Translations under genes and position numbers: made by a program
The notes under the pieces: generated by a model
Seen by the model: the letters and a program-made list of their open reading frames with translations, nothing else
Database searches by the model: none
What the model was told of the DNA's origin: nothing
DNA from: Bog-473 sp963711065
GTDB lineage: Bacteria > Actinomycetota > Acidimicrobiia > Acidimicrobiales > RAAP-2
Assembly: GCA_963711065.1 (NCBI GenBank)
Contig: CAVQCO010000007.1
Coordinates: forward strand, 682,001-746,000
DNA: 64,000 nucleotides
Direction: 5' to 3'
Shown here: piece after piece, positions 1 to 8,480 of the stretch
Layout of the letters: each line of letters begins with the position of its first letter
Numbering within the stretch: position 1 is the stretch's first letter

Positions 1-402
1 GAGGCGGGACTGGTCGAGCGGGCCGTGAGCTTCACCAAGGGCTGCTACACGGGACAGGAGCTCGTGGCGCGCATCGATTCCCGGGGTTCCAAGGTGCCCC
101 GGCGGCTCGTCGGCTTCGTGGCTCCGGCGCCATCCGGTGGAAACGCGGTGGCGCTGGCCCGGGGCATGACCCTGCACGCCGGTGCGGCGCCCCCGGGTGA
201 CGGGGCGGCCGACGACAAGGTGGTCGGCACCGTCACCTCGGCGGCCTGGAGCGTGGAGCTGGGCGCCTGGGCGGCGCTCGGCTACCTCCACCGGAGCATC
301 GAGGCCCCGGCACCGGTCCGGGTGCGCACGGGTGACGGCGTCGGCGGGTCGTGGCGGGCGGAGGCCCGGCTGCTGCCGCTCGTGCCGGCGGACGACCGCT
401 AG
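1..402 (+). CDS. YgfZ/GcvT-like folate-binding protein, C-terminal part
   Basis: The reading frame is open from the first base, so the gene begins upstream of the window and 133 residues remain. Near residues 10-22 it carries the KGCYTGQE signature of the YgfZ (CAF17/GcvT-like) family. These tetrahydrofolate-binding proteins support repair or assembly of Fe-S enzymes and resemble the glycine-cleavage T protein without being a true aminomethyltransferase. The rest matches the family's C-terminal beta-barrel part, with a VVGTVTSA strand and an LGYLHR segment. The assignment rests on the KGCYxGQE motif. GcvT proper lacks that cysteine motif, so YgfZ is the better call. The next gene starts 13 nt downstream. 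Confidence 0.85.
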   Translation, partial: EAGLVERAVSFTKGCYTGQELVARIDSRGSKVPRRLVGFVAPAPSGGNAVALARGMTLHAGAAPPGDGAADDKVVGTVTSAAWSVELGAWAALGYLHRSIEAPAPVRVRTGDGVGGSWRAEARLLPLVPADDR

Positions 403-415
403 GGGCCACCGCATC

Positions 416-838
416 ATGGCGCCCGGAGGCGGCTGGCGCACCCCCGCACTGCTGGTCGCCGGTGCGGCGTACGCGCTGGGAGCGGCCGCGACGAGCCCGT
501 TCACCTGGCCCGCCGACGCCGTGACCGCACTGCCGATTGCCGCGCTGGCGGTCCTCGTCCTCGCCCGCTGGCCGTTTCGACCCCGGTCGGCGGTCCCGCC
601 GGAGGTCCGGGGCCGCCATCCCTACCGCGCCTGGGTCGTGCTGCTCGCCGCCGTGGTGGCCTGGGAGCTGGCCGAGTACCTCGCCCGGGGCAACCGGGGT
701 GCGCACCCGACCCTCAGCTCCATGACCGACGCGGTGGATCGCTACGACGTCCTCAAGGCGCTGGTGTTCTTCGGCTGGCTCTGCCTGGGCGGGTTCATCG
801 TCCGTCGCGGGAGGCGGACCCGCCCGAGCGTGCCGTGA
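416..838 (+). CDS. Small integral membrane protein, unknown function
   Basis: A 140-residue protein starting at ATG 416. It has hydrophobic segments near residues 8-25, 35-50, 70-85 and 115-130, so about four membrane helices, and a basic C-terminus (RRGRRTRP). There is no recognisable catalytic motif. The next small membrane gene starts inside its stop codon (GTGA overlap at 835-838), so the two are probably co-translated and may act together. The first ATG after the ygfZ-like stop was chosen; longer in-frame starts would lie inside that gene. Function is not recognised. Confidence 0.6.
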   Translation: MAPGGGWRTPALLVAGAAYALGAAATSPFTWPADAVTALPIAALAVLVLARWPFRPRSAVPPEVRGRHPYRAWVVLLAAVVAWELAEYLARGNRGAHPTLSSMTDAVDRYDVLKALVFFGWLCLGGFIVRRGRRTRPSVP

Positions 839-1029
839 GCGCCGTGTCCTACGCCGTGTGGGCGGTGTTGGGTGCCGCGGCGATCGGCCTGTGGGCCCGG
901 TCCCATTCGTCCCGGGCGACCACGGCCGGACCGGCAGCGGTCGTCGAACGCCTGGCGACGGGGCCCCTGGCGCGGGCCATCCTGGTGCTGGTCTGGATGT
1001 TCGCGGGCTGGCACTTCTTCGCCCGCTGA
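835..1029 (+). CDS. Very small membrane protein, unknown function
   Basis: A 64-residue protein with a GTG start overlapping the previous stop by 4 nt. It has one hydrophobic segment at residues 3-20 and a second at about 46-60, ending WHFFAR. Short actinobacterial proteins with this two-helix layout are usually annotated as domains of unknown function (it resembles DUF6186-type proteins; this is recalled from memory and was not tested). Coupling to the upstream membrane protein is its main functional clue. Confidence 0.55.
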   Translation: MSAVSYAVWAVLGAAAIGLWARSHSSRATTAGPAAVVERLATGPLARAILVLVWMFAGWHFFAR

Positions 1030-1127
1030 GCCCACGGGACCTGGGGAGAAGGAGCCCGAAGGCGCGCGCACCGCGACTGCAACCGAACGTCACCGAACAT
1101 GAGACAACGGAGGCGCAAATTCTCCCC

Positions 1128-1292
1128 ATGAGGCGCCACGAGGAGACGAAGCAGAGCGGGGCTGCCGGGCCCGCCGAACCGCTGCCCGACCTCAACCCGT
1201 GGCGCGAGGTGGGCTGGATCTTCCGGGACGGCGGGTGCATCGCCATCGAACGCCTTGGCGACGAGACCCGTTCACGGGTCTCGGCGAGCTGA
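1128..1292 (+). CDS. Small hypothetical protein
   Basis: A 54-residue reading frame, ATG at 1128. The N-terminal half is polar and low complexity. The C-terminal half (NPWREVGWIFRDGGCIAIE) looks like a folded beta-rich fragment. The next small gene starts in its stop codon (TGATG at 1290-1294). No family recognised. It is supported by the coupled overlap and by GC-rich third codon positions; the start is uncertain. Confidence 0.4.
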   Translation: MRRHEETKQSGAAGPAEPLPDLNPWREVGWIFRDGGCIAIERLGDETRSRVSAS

Positions 1293-1501
1293 TGGTCAAG
1301 GTCATCCACGTCGCGGAGGACGGCACCGAGACGGCCGCCATCGAGGTCGACGACTTCACCATCGAGGTCGTCTACTCGGGCCTCGCCGAGATGCTACGCG
1401 AGGCTGCGGCGAGCGACAGCCCCGTGGCGGGACCGGGCGGGGAGCTGCCCCGTGCGGCGCGCCAACGCCGCGAGAAGATCCTGAGCCGGATCCGGGACTG
1501 A
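1292..1501 (+). CDS. Small hypothetical protein
   Basis: A 69-residue protein starting with ATG at 1292, overlapping the preceding stop by one base. It begins with alternating hydrophobic and acidic residues (MVKVIHV, then a repeated E/D-V-D pattern), suggesting two or three beta strands, and ends in a basic helix (RQRREKILSRIRD). No known domain is recognised. It sits 100 nt upstream of trpC, which has its own promoter-like hexamer, so it is probably not part of the trp operon. Confidence 0.45.
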   Translation: MVKVIHVAEDGTETAAIEVDDFTIEVVYSGLAEMLREAAASDSPVAGPGGELPRAARQRREKILSRIRD

Positions 1502-1587
1502 ACTCCTCGCCGGCAGGCCGGCGGGGTACGGCCGATGGAGCATGCCCCTGACCGCGGGCATCGGCCAGCGCCGAAAGGGCGCGCCGC

Positions 1588-1593
1588 TACGCT
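1588..1593 (+). promoter_or_regulatory. Leaderless-type -10 hexamer TACGCT for the trp operon
   Basis: TACGCT ends 8 nt before the trpC ATG, the spacing expected if transcription starts at or next to the start codon. No Shine-Dalgarno sequence precedes trpC. No leader peptide or T-box is visible upstream. No clear -35 element. Confidence 0.4.
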
Positions 1594-1601
1594 GAGGCGT
1601 C

Positions 1602-2390
1602 ATGCCCACCTACCTGGCGGACATCCTCGCCTTCCATCGGGCTCGCGCCGCCGCCGACCGTCGCCCGCTCGCCGAGCTGGTCGAACGAGCATCGGCCACG
1701 CCGCCGCCGCGGGACTTCGCCGGCGCACTGCGCGGGGTGGAGCTCACCTGCATCGCCGAGATCAAGCGACGCTCGCCCTCCAGGGGCGACCTCGACCCGG
1801 GCCTGCAGCCCGATCTCGTGGCCAAGGAGTACGTCGCCGGGGGCGCCGCCTGCCTCTCGGTGTTGACCGACGCCGAATTCTTCGGCGGGTCCGCCGGTGA
1901 CCTGGCGGCGGCTCGCCAGGCGTCGGGCCTCCCGGTGCTGCGGAAGGACTTCACCGTGCAGCAGGCCGACGTCGCCGACGCCCGGCTCATGGGCGCCGAC
2001 GCGGTGCTGCTGATCGCCGCCGCGCTCGACGACGACGAGCTGCGGCGGTGCGCCGTCCTCGCCGAGGAGCTGGGGCTGGCCGCCCTCGTCGAGGTGCACG
2101 ACGAGGCGGAGCTCGCCCGCGCCCTGGCGGCGGGGTCGCGGCTCGTCGGTGTGAACCAGCGCGACCTGCGCACCTTCGAGGTCGACCGTGCGCGTGCGGG
2201 TGCGTTGGCGGCGCGGATCCCGCCCGACGTGGTCGCGGTGGCCGAGTCCGGCATCCGGGACGCCGACGACGCTCGTCGCCTGGCGGCGTGCGGCTACGAC
2301 GCGATCCTGGTCGGCGAGACACTGGTCCGCGCCGGGGATCGGACCGCGCGGCTCCGGGAGCTGGTGGGCCATCCCGTCGCGGCGCGATGA
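1602..2390 (+). CDS. trpC: Indole-3-glycerol phosphate synthase
   Basis: Converts carboxyphenylamino-deoxyribulose phosphate to indole-3-glycerol phosphate in cytoplasmic tryptophan synthesis. The 262 residues match a complete TIM-barrel enzyme. Visible active-site motifs: EIKRRSPS with Lys55, RKDF with Lys115 (general acid), VEVHDE with Glu164, VNQRDL with Asn185, and AESGI near 215 for the phosphate site. The start at ATG 1602 fits the family's N-terminal helix (YLADILA). It is the first gene of trpCFBA and overlaps trpF by 4 nt (ATGA). trpE and trpD are not in the window. Confidence 0.97.
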   Translation: MPTYLADILAFHRARAAADRRPLAELVERASATPPPRDFAGALRGVELTCIAEIKRRSPSRGDLDPGLQPDLVAKEYVAGGAACLSVLTDAEFFGGSAGDLAAARQASGLPVLRKDFTVQQADVADARLMGADAVLLIAAALDDDELRRCAVLAEELGLAALVEVHDEAELARALAAGSRLVGVNQRDLRTFEVDRARAGALAARIPPDVVAVAESGIRDADDARRLAACGYDAILVGETLVRAGDRTARLRELVGHPVAAR

Positions 2391-3070
2391 CGGAGGACCT
2401 GTTCGTCAAGATCTGCGGCATCACGTCGGAGGCCGACGCGCTCCTCGCCGTCAGCCTCGGTGCTTCGGCGGTCGGCTTCATGTTCGCACCCTCCCCGCGC
2501 CAGGTCTCGGTGCAGCTCGCCGGCGACATCGCGAAACGGCTGCCCGAGCACGTGTTGACGGTGGGGGTCTTCCGGAACGAAGCGCCGCAACGTGTCGTCG
2601 AGGCGGTACGGATCGCGGCGCTCGGCGCGGCACAGCTCCACGGGCACGAGACGGCCGAGGAGACCCAATGGGTGCGGGCCCGGGTCCCCACGGTGATCAA
2701 GGCGTTCCGGGCGGGCGAGCGCGCCATCGGCCGGTTCGAGGAGTTCGGGGCCGACTACCTGCTGGTCGACGGCGACAACCCCGGGTCGGGCCAGGTCTTC
2801 GACTGGCGGCTGGCCGAGGGGGTGGCCGACCATCACCGTCTCATCGTGTCGGGCGGACTGCGGCCCGAGAACGTCGGCCAGGCCGTGGCGAGCCTGCGAC
2901 CGCACGGCGTGGACGTGTCCACCGGTGTCGAGTCGGCGCCCGGGCGCAAGGACCCGCTGCTGCTGCGCGCCTTCATCGCCAACGCACGGCAGGCCGACGC
3001 GGTGGCGCTGGCCCGGGACGGCGTCGTCGACGCGGCGAGCGAGGAGCCCTACGACTGGAGGGACGGATGA
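2387..3070 (+). CDS. trpF: Phosphoribosylanthranilate isomerase
   Basis: Catalyses the Amadori rearrangement of phosphoribosylanthranilate, the step before TrpC. The 227-residue barrel has the diagnostic KICGIT motif with catalytic Cys10, GFMFAPSPR, QLHGHE, and LLVDG with the probable catalytic Asp128 followed by GSGQVFDW; VSGGL and VDVSTGVE form the phosphate site. The C-terminal 20 residues extend beyond the core. It overlaps both trpC and trpB by 4 nt, so it is translationally coupled. A dedicated trpF is notable for an actinobacterium, because Streptomyces and Mycobacterium use the bifunctional PriA. Confidence 0.96.
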   Translation: MTEDLFVKICGITSEADALLAVSLGASAVGFMFAPSPRQVSVQLAGDIAKRLPEHVLTVGVFRNEAPQRVVEAVRIAALGAAQLHGHETAEETQWVRARVPTVIKAFRAGERAIGRFEEFGADYLLVDGDNPGSGQVFDWRLAEGVADHHRLIVSGGLRPENVGQAVASLRPHGVDVSTGVESAPGRKDPLLLRAFIANARQADAVALARDGVVDAASEEPYDWRDG

Positions 3071-4260
3071 GCGGCGGCAGCCTGATGGGGCGCCCGGGCG
3101 ACGACGGACGGTTCGGCGAGTTCGGGGGCCGTTTCGTCCCCGAGTCACTGATGCCGGCCTGTCTCGAGCTCGAGAAGTGGTTCGACGACGCCTGGGACGA
3201 CCCGGCGTTCCGCTCCGAGCTCGACGAGCTGTTGCGCCACTACGGCGGCCGCCCGACCCCGGTGACCGAGTGCGGGCGGCTGTCCGAGCGCCTGGGGGTA
3301 CGCGTCCTGCTCAAGCGCGAGGACCTGGCGCACACCGGGTCGCACAAGCTGAACAACGTGGTGGGCCAGGCGCTCCTCACGACGCGCATGGGCAAGTCGC
3401 GGATGATCGCGGAGACCGGGGCCGGCCAGCACGGGGTCGCGTCGGCCACGGCCGCGGCGCTCTTCGGCCTGGAGTGCACCGTGTTCATGGGCGAGGTCGA
3501 CACGAAGCGCCAGGAGCTCAACGTCTTCCGGATGGAGCTGCTCGGAGCGGAGGTCCGCTCGGTCACCTCGGGCAGCCGCACGTTGAAGGACGCCGTCAAC
3601 GAGGCCATGCGGGAGTGGGTGGCCACGGTCGAGACCACCCACTACTGCCTCGGGTCGGTCATGGGGCCCCACCCGTTCCCCTACATGGTGCGCCAGTTGC
3701 AGCGCGTCGTGGGCGACGAGGCCCGCGAGCAGTGCCGGGTCCTGCTGGGAGGTGCCGTCCCCGACGTCGTGGTGGCCTGCATCGGTGGGGGCTCGAACGC
3801 CGCCGGGACCTTCGCCGGCTTCGTGGACACCCCGGCGCGGCTCGTTGGGGTCGAGGCGGCGGGGGGCGCCGCCATCACGAACGGCATCCCGGGCGTCCTG
3901 CACGGCATGCATTCGCGTCTGCTGCAGGACGAGGCGGGACAGATCGAGGAGGCGCACTCGATCTCGGCCGGTCTGGACTATCCAGGGCTGGGTCCCGAGC
4001 ACGCCCACCTTGCGGCCACGGGCCGCGCCGAATATTCGACGGCCGACGATGCGGAGGTGCTCGACGCCTTCCGGCTCCTCAGCCACACGGAGGGCATCAT
4101 CCCGGCGCTCGAGTCGGCGCACGCCGTGGCCTGGGTCGCGCGCTGCGCCGGCTCCGAGGTGTTGCCGACCGGGTCGACGGTCCTCATCACGCTGTCAGGA
4201 CGGGGCGACAAGGACGTGGCACAGGTGCGCGAGATCTTCCGCCGCGAGCGTCGTGCTTGA
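3067..4260 (+). CDS. trpB: Tryptophan synthase beta chain
   Basis: Condenses indole with L-serine to give tryptophan, using PLP, in an alpha2-beta2 complex. The 397 residues are full length. Seen: FGEFGGRFVPE at the N-terminus, the PLP lysine in HTGSHKLNN (Lys94), ETGAGQHGVA, the LGSVMGPHPFP segment, and the phosphate-cup glycines CIGGGSNAAG. The start at ATG 3067 overlaps trpF by 4 nt, and the stop overlaps the trpA GTG start by 8 nt. This is the canonical TrpB1 type that pairs with TrpA, not the longer TrpB2. Confidence 0.98.
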   Translation: MSGGSLMGRPGDDGRFGEFGGRFVPESLMPACLELEKWFDDAWDDPAFRSELDELLRHYGGRPTPVTECGRLSERLGVRVLLKREDLAHTGSHKLNNVVGQALLTTRMGKSRMIAETGAGQHGVASATAAALFGLECTVFMGEVDTKRQELNVFRMELLGAEVRSVTSGSRTLKDAVNEAMREWVATVETTHYCLGSVMGPHPFPYMVRQLQRVVGDEAREQCRVLLGGAVPDVVVACIGGGSNAAGTFAGFVDTPARLVGVEAAGGAAITNGIPGVLHGMHSRLLQDEAGQIEEAHSISAGLDYPGLGPEHAHLAATGRAEYSTADDAEVLDAFRLLSHTEGIIPALESAHAVAWVARCAGSEVLPTGSTVLITLSGRGDKDVAQVREIFRRERRA

Positions 4261-5023
4261 CCTCGAGAAGGAGCTCCGCGCCCGCCGCGAGAGCGGTCGC
4301 AAGTTGCTGATCCCGTACCTCATGGGCGGGATGACCGAGGACTGGGCACAGTCGCTGGCGGCGGTCGCCGCGGCCGGTGCCGACGCCGTCGAGGTGGGCA
4401 TCCCCTTCTCGGACCCGATGATGGACGGGCCCGTGATCCAGGAGGCCGCGCTGCGGGCCCTGACCCGCGGCACCGTGCCGCAGGAGGTGCTGGACGGCAT
4501 CGCGGGTGCGGAGGCGCCCGTGCCCGTCGCCATGATGACGTACTACAACATCGTGTTCCGGGCCGGGCACAAGCGCATGGCCCGCTCGTTGGCCGCCGCA
4601 GGCGTCAGCGGGGCGATCGTGCCCGACCTCCCGATCGAGGAGATCGGACCCTGGGCCACCGAGGCCGACGAGGCGGGAGTCGACACCGTGTTGCTGGTGG
4701 CGCCGTCGAGCCCGCCGGACCGGGTCGAACGCATCTGCGCACGGGCACGCGGCTTCGTCTACGCCGTGGCGCGCATGGGGGTCACCGGCGAGCGTGGCGA
4801 CGTGGGGTCCGACGCGGCCGCCGTGGTGGGTCGCATCCGGAGCTGTAGCGACCTCCCGGTGTGCGTCGGGGTCGGCGTGTCGACACCCGCGCAGGCCGCC
4901 GAGGTGTGTGAGGTGGCCGACGGCGTCATCGTCGGTTCGGCGCTGGTCCGCCGCCTGCTCGAGGACGAGGGCCCGGACGGCGCCGCCGCGTTCGTCGGGT
5001 CGCTCCGGGAGGCGATCGACTAG
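4253..5023 (+). CDS. trpA: Tryptophan synthase alpha chain
   Basis: Cleaves indole-3-glycerol phosphate to indole, which is channelled to TrpB. It is 256 residues with the EVGIPFSDPMMDGPVIQ block (catalytic Glu47 and following Asp), MTYYN, and VPDLPIEE with the second catalytic Asp. The GTG start at 4253 gives the expected N-terminal helix and lies 8 nt inside trpB. The stop TAG shares CTAG with the stop of the convergent minus-strand gene (4-nt overlap), leaving almost no room for a terminator. Confidence 0.96.
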   Translation: MLDLEKELRARRESGRKLLIPYLMGGMTEDWAQSLAAVAAAGADAVEVGIPFSDPMMDGPVIQEAALRALTRGTVPQEVLDGIAGAEAPVPVAMMTYYNIVFRAGHKRMARSLAAAGVSGAIVPDLPIEEIGPWATEADEAGVDTVLLVAPSSPPDRVERICARARGFVYAVARMGVTGERGDVGSDAAAVVGRIRSCSDLPVCVGVGVSTPAQAAEVCEVADGVIVGSALVRRLLEDEGPDGAAAFVGSLREAID

Positions 5024-6226
5024 AGGGTGCCGCGCAGCTGGCGCGCCACCACCGCGGCGATGGCTGCCTGCCCCGCGGCATTCGGGTGGGCGGCCCGCCA
5101 CACGTAGTCCTTCAGGCCCTGTTCGGCGCGTGTGGCCCGGGCCGTGAGCGAGGAGCAGACCGAGGCGCCGTGCACGACGTCGGTGCCGGTGCAGGCCTTG
5201 GCGGACAGGACGTCGGCGACATCGGCGGCGAGGGTCGCGTCCGGGACGGGCTCGCCCGAGAAGACCCATGGTTTCGCCGTGCAGATGCCGTGGCCGTCGA
5301 AGACCGACGCGAGGTGGACCAGGGTGACGTTGGTGACGTGGTCGGCGCGGGCGTCGGCGACGGCGCCCGCAATGGCGCGGTTCAGCGCGGCCAGCACGAG
5401 TTGCGCGGCGGCGTAGGTGCTGGCCGCGTTGGGCTTGAGGCCGGTGCACACGAGGTTCGTGTGCAGATGCGATGCGGCGGTGTCGTCGGCGACCTGCGAG
5501 GGGCTCGGGATCGGCTGGTAGTAGTCGAGCACGGCGATGCCGCCGACATCGGGCGCCATTGCCTCCATGGCGTGAGCCAGGCTGGTGCGCACGTTGGCGA
5601 GCTCGGTCACGACGGTGGGGGTCAGGGAGCCGTTCACCACGCAACGCGTCCCCAGCCCGAGTCCCGTCCCGAGGATGCTGGCCAGCTGATACTCCAGGCA
5701 GTCGCGCGAAGTCGATGTCGTCGGCGCCGTCCTGCAGCAGGACGAGCCGGGCCGGGTGTCGGGCCAGGTCCGCCGCCGCGACCTCTTCGCCCAGGTTGCG
5801 GGCCGGCTGCGGCGGCACGGGGCACTGGCCGTCCCGGGCCGTGTTGTCCGCCGCGTCGGCCACCGCGCCGCTGATGGCCAGCTGGTCGCCGGTCAGCGCG
5901 CAGTTCGTCGGGCGCACGGACATGGTGAGGCCGAGGTCCGACGCCACCAGGCTCGGGTAGGCCGCGGTCGAGGGGCCCTGGGACACCCAGGCGGGAGGAA
6001 GCCCCAGCTGCGGTGTGAGGTAAGGGTTGTGCAACCCGTGGCCATAGGGCACCGAGTCACCGAGGGCAACGGCGCGCGTCGACGTCGACGGAGAGGGGGC
6101 GGGGGGCGACGTGCTCCGCGTCGCCAAGACGCCACCGGCGATCAAGGCCGCCACGACGAGCGCGGTGATCGCCCAGAACACGGGCGAGCGCCGCGCCGCG
6201 GCGCCCCAGGTCTGCAGCCTTCCCAT
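5020..6226 (-). pseudogene. Membrane-anchored SGNH/GDSL hydrolase, frameshifted
   Basis: Two frames together make one SGNH-family esterase of about 400 residues. The first (from ATG 6226) has a cytoplasmic stretch, a membrane anchor at about residues 16-36, block I GDSVPYGHG, and LLQDGADDIDF, which fits the GxND-type block. At about 5700 the homology moves to the other frame (CLEYQLAS, then VVNGS and onward), ending with block V AAHPNAAGQ at about 5075. One extra base near FAR/CLEYQ explains the break. All catalytic blocks survive if the frame is repaired, so either a recent mutation or an assembly error is possible. Substrate unknown; probably extracytoplasmic. Convergent with trpA. Confidence 0.75.
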
Positions 6227-6285
6227 GGGCGGTCCTCACGAGTCGCTGCCGGGCGGCAGCGGAGGCGTGACCTTACCGGCTCGGA

Positions 6286-7482
6286 TCAGTCGGGTGGCAG
6301 CAGGACGAGGCAGCCGTTGTGTCCGCCGAAACCGAACGAATTGGAGAGCACGGCGGCGGGCTCCCACGCCTGCGGCGCGCCGTGCACGACCCGGATCGTG
6401 ATCTCCGGGTCAGGTTCCCCGTAGCCGGCGGTCGGCGGGATGGTGGCGTGGTCGATGGTCAGCACGGCCGCCACGGCCTCTATCGCGCCGGCCGCGGCCA
6501 GCCCGTGGCCCGTCACCCCCTTGGTCGACGTGACGAGCGGTCCCGGCTCGCCGAACACCTTGGTGATGGCGCGGGCCTCGGACAGGTCGTTGAGCGGTGT
6601 CGACGTGCCGTGTGCGTTGATGTGCCCCACCTCGGACGGCGCGATGCCCGCATCGGCCAGCGCCAACTCCATGCAGGCCACCGCGCCGGACCCGTCCGGG
6701 GCGGGCGCGGTGATGTGGTGGGCGTCGGCGGTGCTGGCCGCCCCGGCCAACTCGGCATGGATGGTGGCGCCGCGTGCCACGGCGCGGTCCCAGTCCTCGA
6801 GCACGAGCGCCGCTGCGCCCTCGGTCATGACGAAGCCGTCCCGGCGGGCGTCGAAGGGACGTGAGATCCCCGACGTGGACAGGGCCGTCATGTTGGCGAA
6901 GGCGGCCAGCGCGACGGGGACCATGCTGGCCTCGGACCCGCCGCCGATCGCCACGTCGCAGCGGCCGGTGGCGACGAGACGGGCGGCGGCCGCGATGGCA
7001 TGGGTGCCGGCGGCGCACGCCGTGCAGATGACCTCGGAGGGCCCGCGCCAGCCGAGCCGCATGGAGATCCCCGCTGCGCCGGCGTTGGCCATCATCATCG
7101 GCACCAGTCGGGGCGAGACGCGATCGGCCCCCTTCTCGTTGAAGACGCCCACCTGGTCGGCCAGCGTCTCGAGCCCTCCGACGCCCGTCGCGAAGACGAC
7201 GCCCGCCTTGGCCGGGTCCACGGAGAGGTCGCCTGCGGCCGTCACGGCCATGTCGGCCGACACCATGGAGAGCTGCGCAAAACGGTCGAGCTGGCGAACC
7301 TCCTTCGGGCCGAAGAAGTCCTTGGGTTCGAAGCCCCGGACCGCGCCGCCGACCACCGAGGGGTGCAGCAGCCCGTCCCACAGGGCGTCCACGCCCACCC
7401 CGCAGCACGTGACCGCCCCCAGGCCGGTGACGGCCACCCGCCGCCCCCGGATCGGGCCGTCAGGGCCGACCCCGAGCAGCAT
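6286..7482 (-). CDS. fabF: Beta-ketoacyl-ACP synthase II
   Basis: Elongating condensing enzyme of type II fatty acid synthesis: decarboxylates malonyl-ACP and extends the acyl chain. It is 398 residues. Seen: VAVTGLGAVT near the N-terminus, nucleophile Cys156 in TACAAGT, His291 in NAHGTSTPLND, Lys321 and His326 in TKGVTGH, and the C-terminal NSFGFGGHN. Start ATG 7482 overlaps the acpP stop by one base (TGATG), so it is coupled to its carrier protein. Last gene of the fabD-fabG-acpP-fabF run. A polyketide-type ketosynthase is possible, but the gene context argues for primary metabolism. Confidence 0.94.
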   Translation of the reverse strand: MLLGVGPDGPIRGRRVAVTGLGAVTCCGVGVDALWDGLLHPSVVGGAVRGFEPKDFFGPKEVRQLDRFAQLSMVSADMAVTAAGDLSVDPAKAGVVFATGVGGLETLADQVGVFNEKGADRVSPRLVPMMMANAGAAGISMRLGWRGPSEVICTACAAGTHAIAAAARLVATGRCDVAIGGGSEASMVPVALAAFANMTALSTSGISRPFDARRDGFVMTEGAAALVLEDWDRAVARGATIHAELAGAASTADAHHITAPAPDGSGAVACMELALADAGIAPSEVGHINAHGTSTPLNDLSEARAITKVFGEPGPLVTSTKGVTGHGLAAAGAIEAVAAVLTIDHATIPPTAGYGEPDPEITIRVVHGAPQAWEPAAVLSNSFGFGGHNGCLVLLPPD

Positions 7483-7721
7483 CAGAGCTTGGACGAGATC
7501 AGGTCGAACGCCTGGCCGACCGTCGTGATGTCCTCGAGCTCGGTCTCCTCGACGGTGACGTCGAAGGCCTCCTCGAGTGCCATCACGAGCTCGACCAGGT
7601 CCAGGCTGTCGGCGTCCAGGTCGTCGGCGAACTTCGCCTCTTTGGTGATCTTCTCGGCCGGCACCTGCAACACCTCTACGGCGCACTCGCGAAACTTCTC
7701 GAACGCTGCGTCGCTGTCCAC
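7482..7721 (-). CDS. acpP: Acyl carrier protein
   Basis: A 79-residue acidic carrier protein. The 4'-phosphopantetheine attachment serine is Ser39 in DLDADSLDLVEL, followed by the recognition helix VMALEEAFDV. Length and the four-helix layout are typical. It lies 33 nt after fabG and directly before fabF, the usual neighbour of fatty-acid ACPs, and carries the growing acyl chain between the enzymes of this cluster. A short tandem GATAxxxGAGCC pattern in the plus strand (7723-7745) occupies the fabG-acpP gap. Confidence 0.96.
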   Translation of the reverse strand: MDSDAAFEKFRECAVEVLQVPAEKITKEAKFADDLDADSLDLVELVMALEEAFDVTVEETELEDITTVGQAFDLISSKL

Positions 7722-7754
7722 TATCGGCTCCTTGTCTATCGGCTCCCCAGCACG

Positions 7755-8480
7755 CTACAGGCCCATGCCCAGCCCACCGTCGACCGGCACCACCGCGCCC
7801 GTCATGTAGGCGGCGGCGTCGGAGGCCAGGAAGCCGACCACGGCGGCCACGTCGCGAGCACTGCCGGCGCGCCCCAGCGGCACCTGCCCGGTCATCGTGG
7901 CCACGCGGTCGGCGCCCAGGGCGGCCGTCATGTCCGTGTCGATGAGGCCCGGAGCCACCACGTTGACCGTGATCTGGCGACTGCCGACTTCCCGGGCGAT
8001 CGCCCGGGCCATGCCGACCAGGCCGGCCTTGGAGGCCGCGTAGTTGGCCTGCCCCGGCAGCCCCACGAAGGCGCCCACGGAGGAGACGAAGACGATGCGG
8101 CCGGCATGCAGTCGCAGCATCTTGGCCACCGCCCGTTTGGCCACCCGGAACGAGCCCGTGAGGTTGGCGTCGATCACGTCGAGGAACGCCTGGTCGCTCA
8201 TCCGCAGCATGAGCGAGTCCATCGTGATGCCGGCATTGGCCACGAGCACCTCCACCGGGCCCCAGTGCTGCTCGATCGTGGAGAAGGCGGCTTCGACCTC
8301 TTCGGAGCTGCGCACGTCGCAACGCACGGCCAGGAACCGATCGGGCCCTGCGCCGTCGGGCGGGGGAGGGGGGTCGTCCGAGCGGAAGGAGGTGGCCACC
8401 TGGTCGCCGTTGGCCAGGAACCACGCCACACACGCCGCGCCGATGCCGCGCGTGCCGCCGGTGACGAGGACGACGGCCAT
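7755..8480 (-). CDS. fabG: 3-oxoacyl-ACP reductase
   Basis: NADPH-dependent reductase for the first reduction of each elongation cycle. The 241-residue short-chain dehydrogenase has TGGTRGIG (residues 7-14), ANAGIT, Asn106, Ser134, Tyr147 and Lys151 (YAASK), and PVDGG at the C-terminus. The start overlaps the fabD stop by one base. An insertion of prolines at 37-41 (PPPPP) is unusual but outside the active site. Placement between fabD and acpP supports FabG over other SDR roles. Confidence 0.92.
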   Translation of the reverse strand: MAVVLVTGGTRGIGAACVAWFLANGDQVATSFRSDDPPPPPDGAGPDRFLAVRCDVRSSEEVEAAFSTIEQHWGPVEVLVANAGITMDSLMLRMSDQAFLDVIDANLTGSFRVAKRAVAKMLRLHAGRIVFVSSVGAFVGLPGQANYAASKAGLVGMARAIAREVGSRQITVNVVAPGLIDTDMTAALGADRVATMTGQVPLGRAGSARDVAAVVGFLASDAAAYMTGAVVPVDGGLGMGL

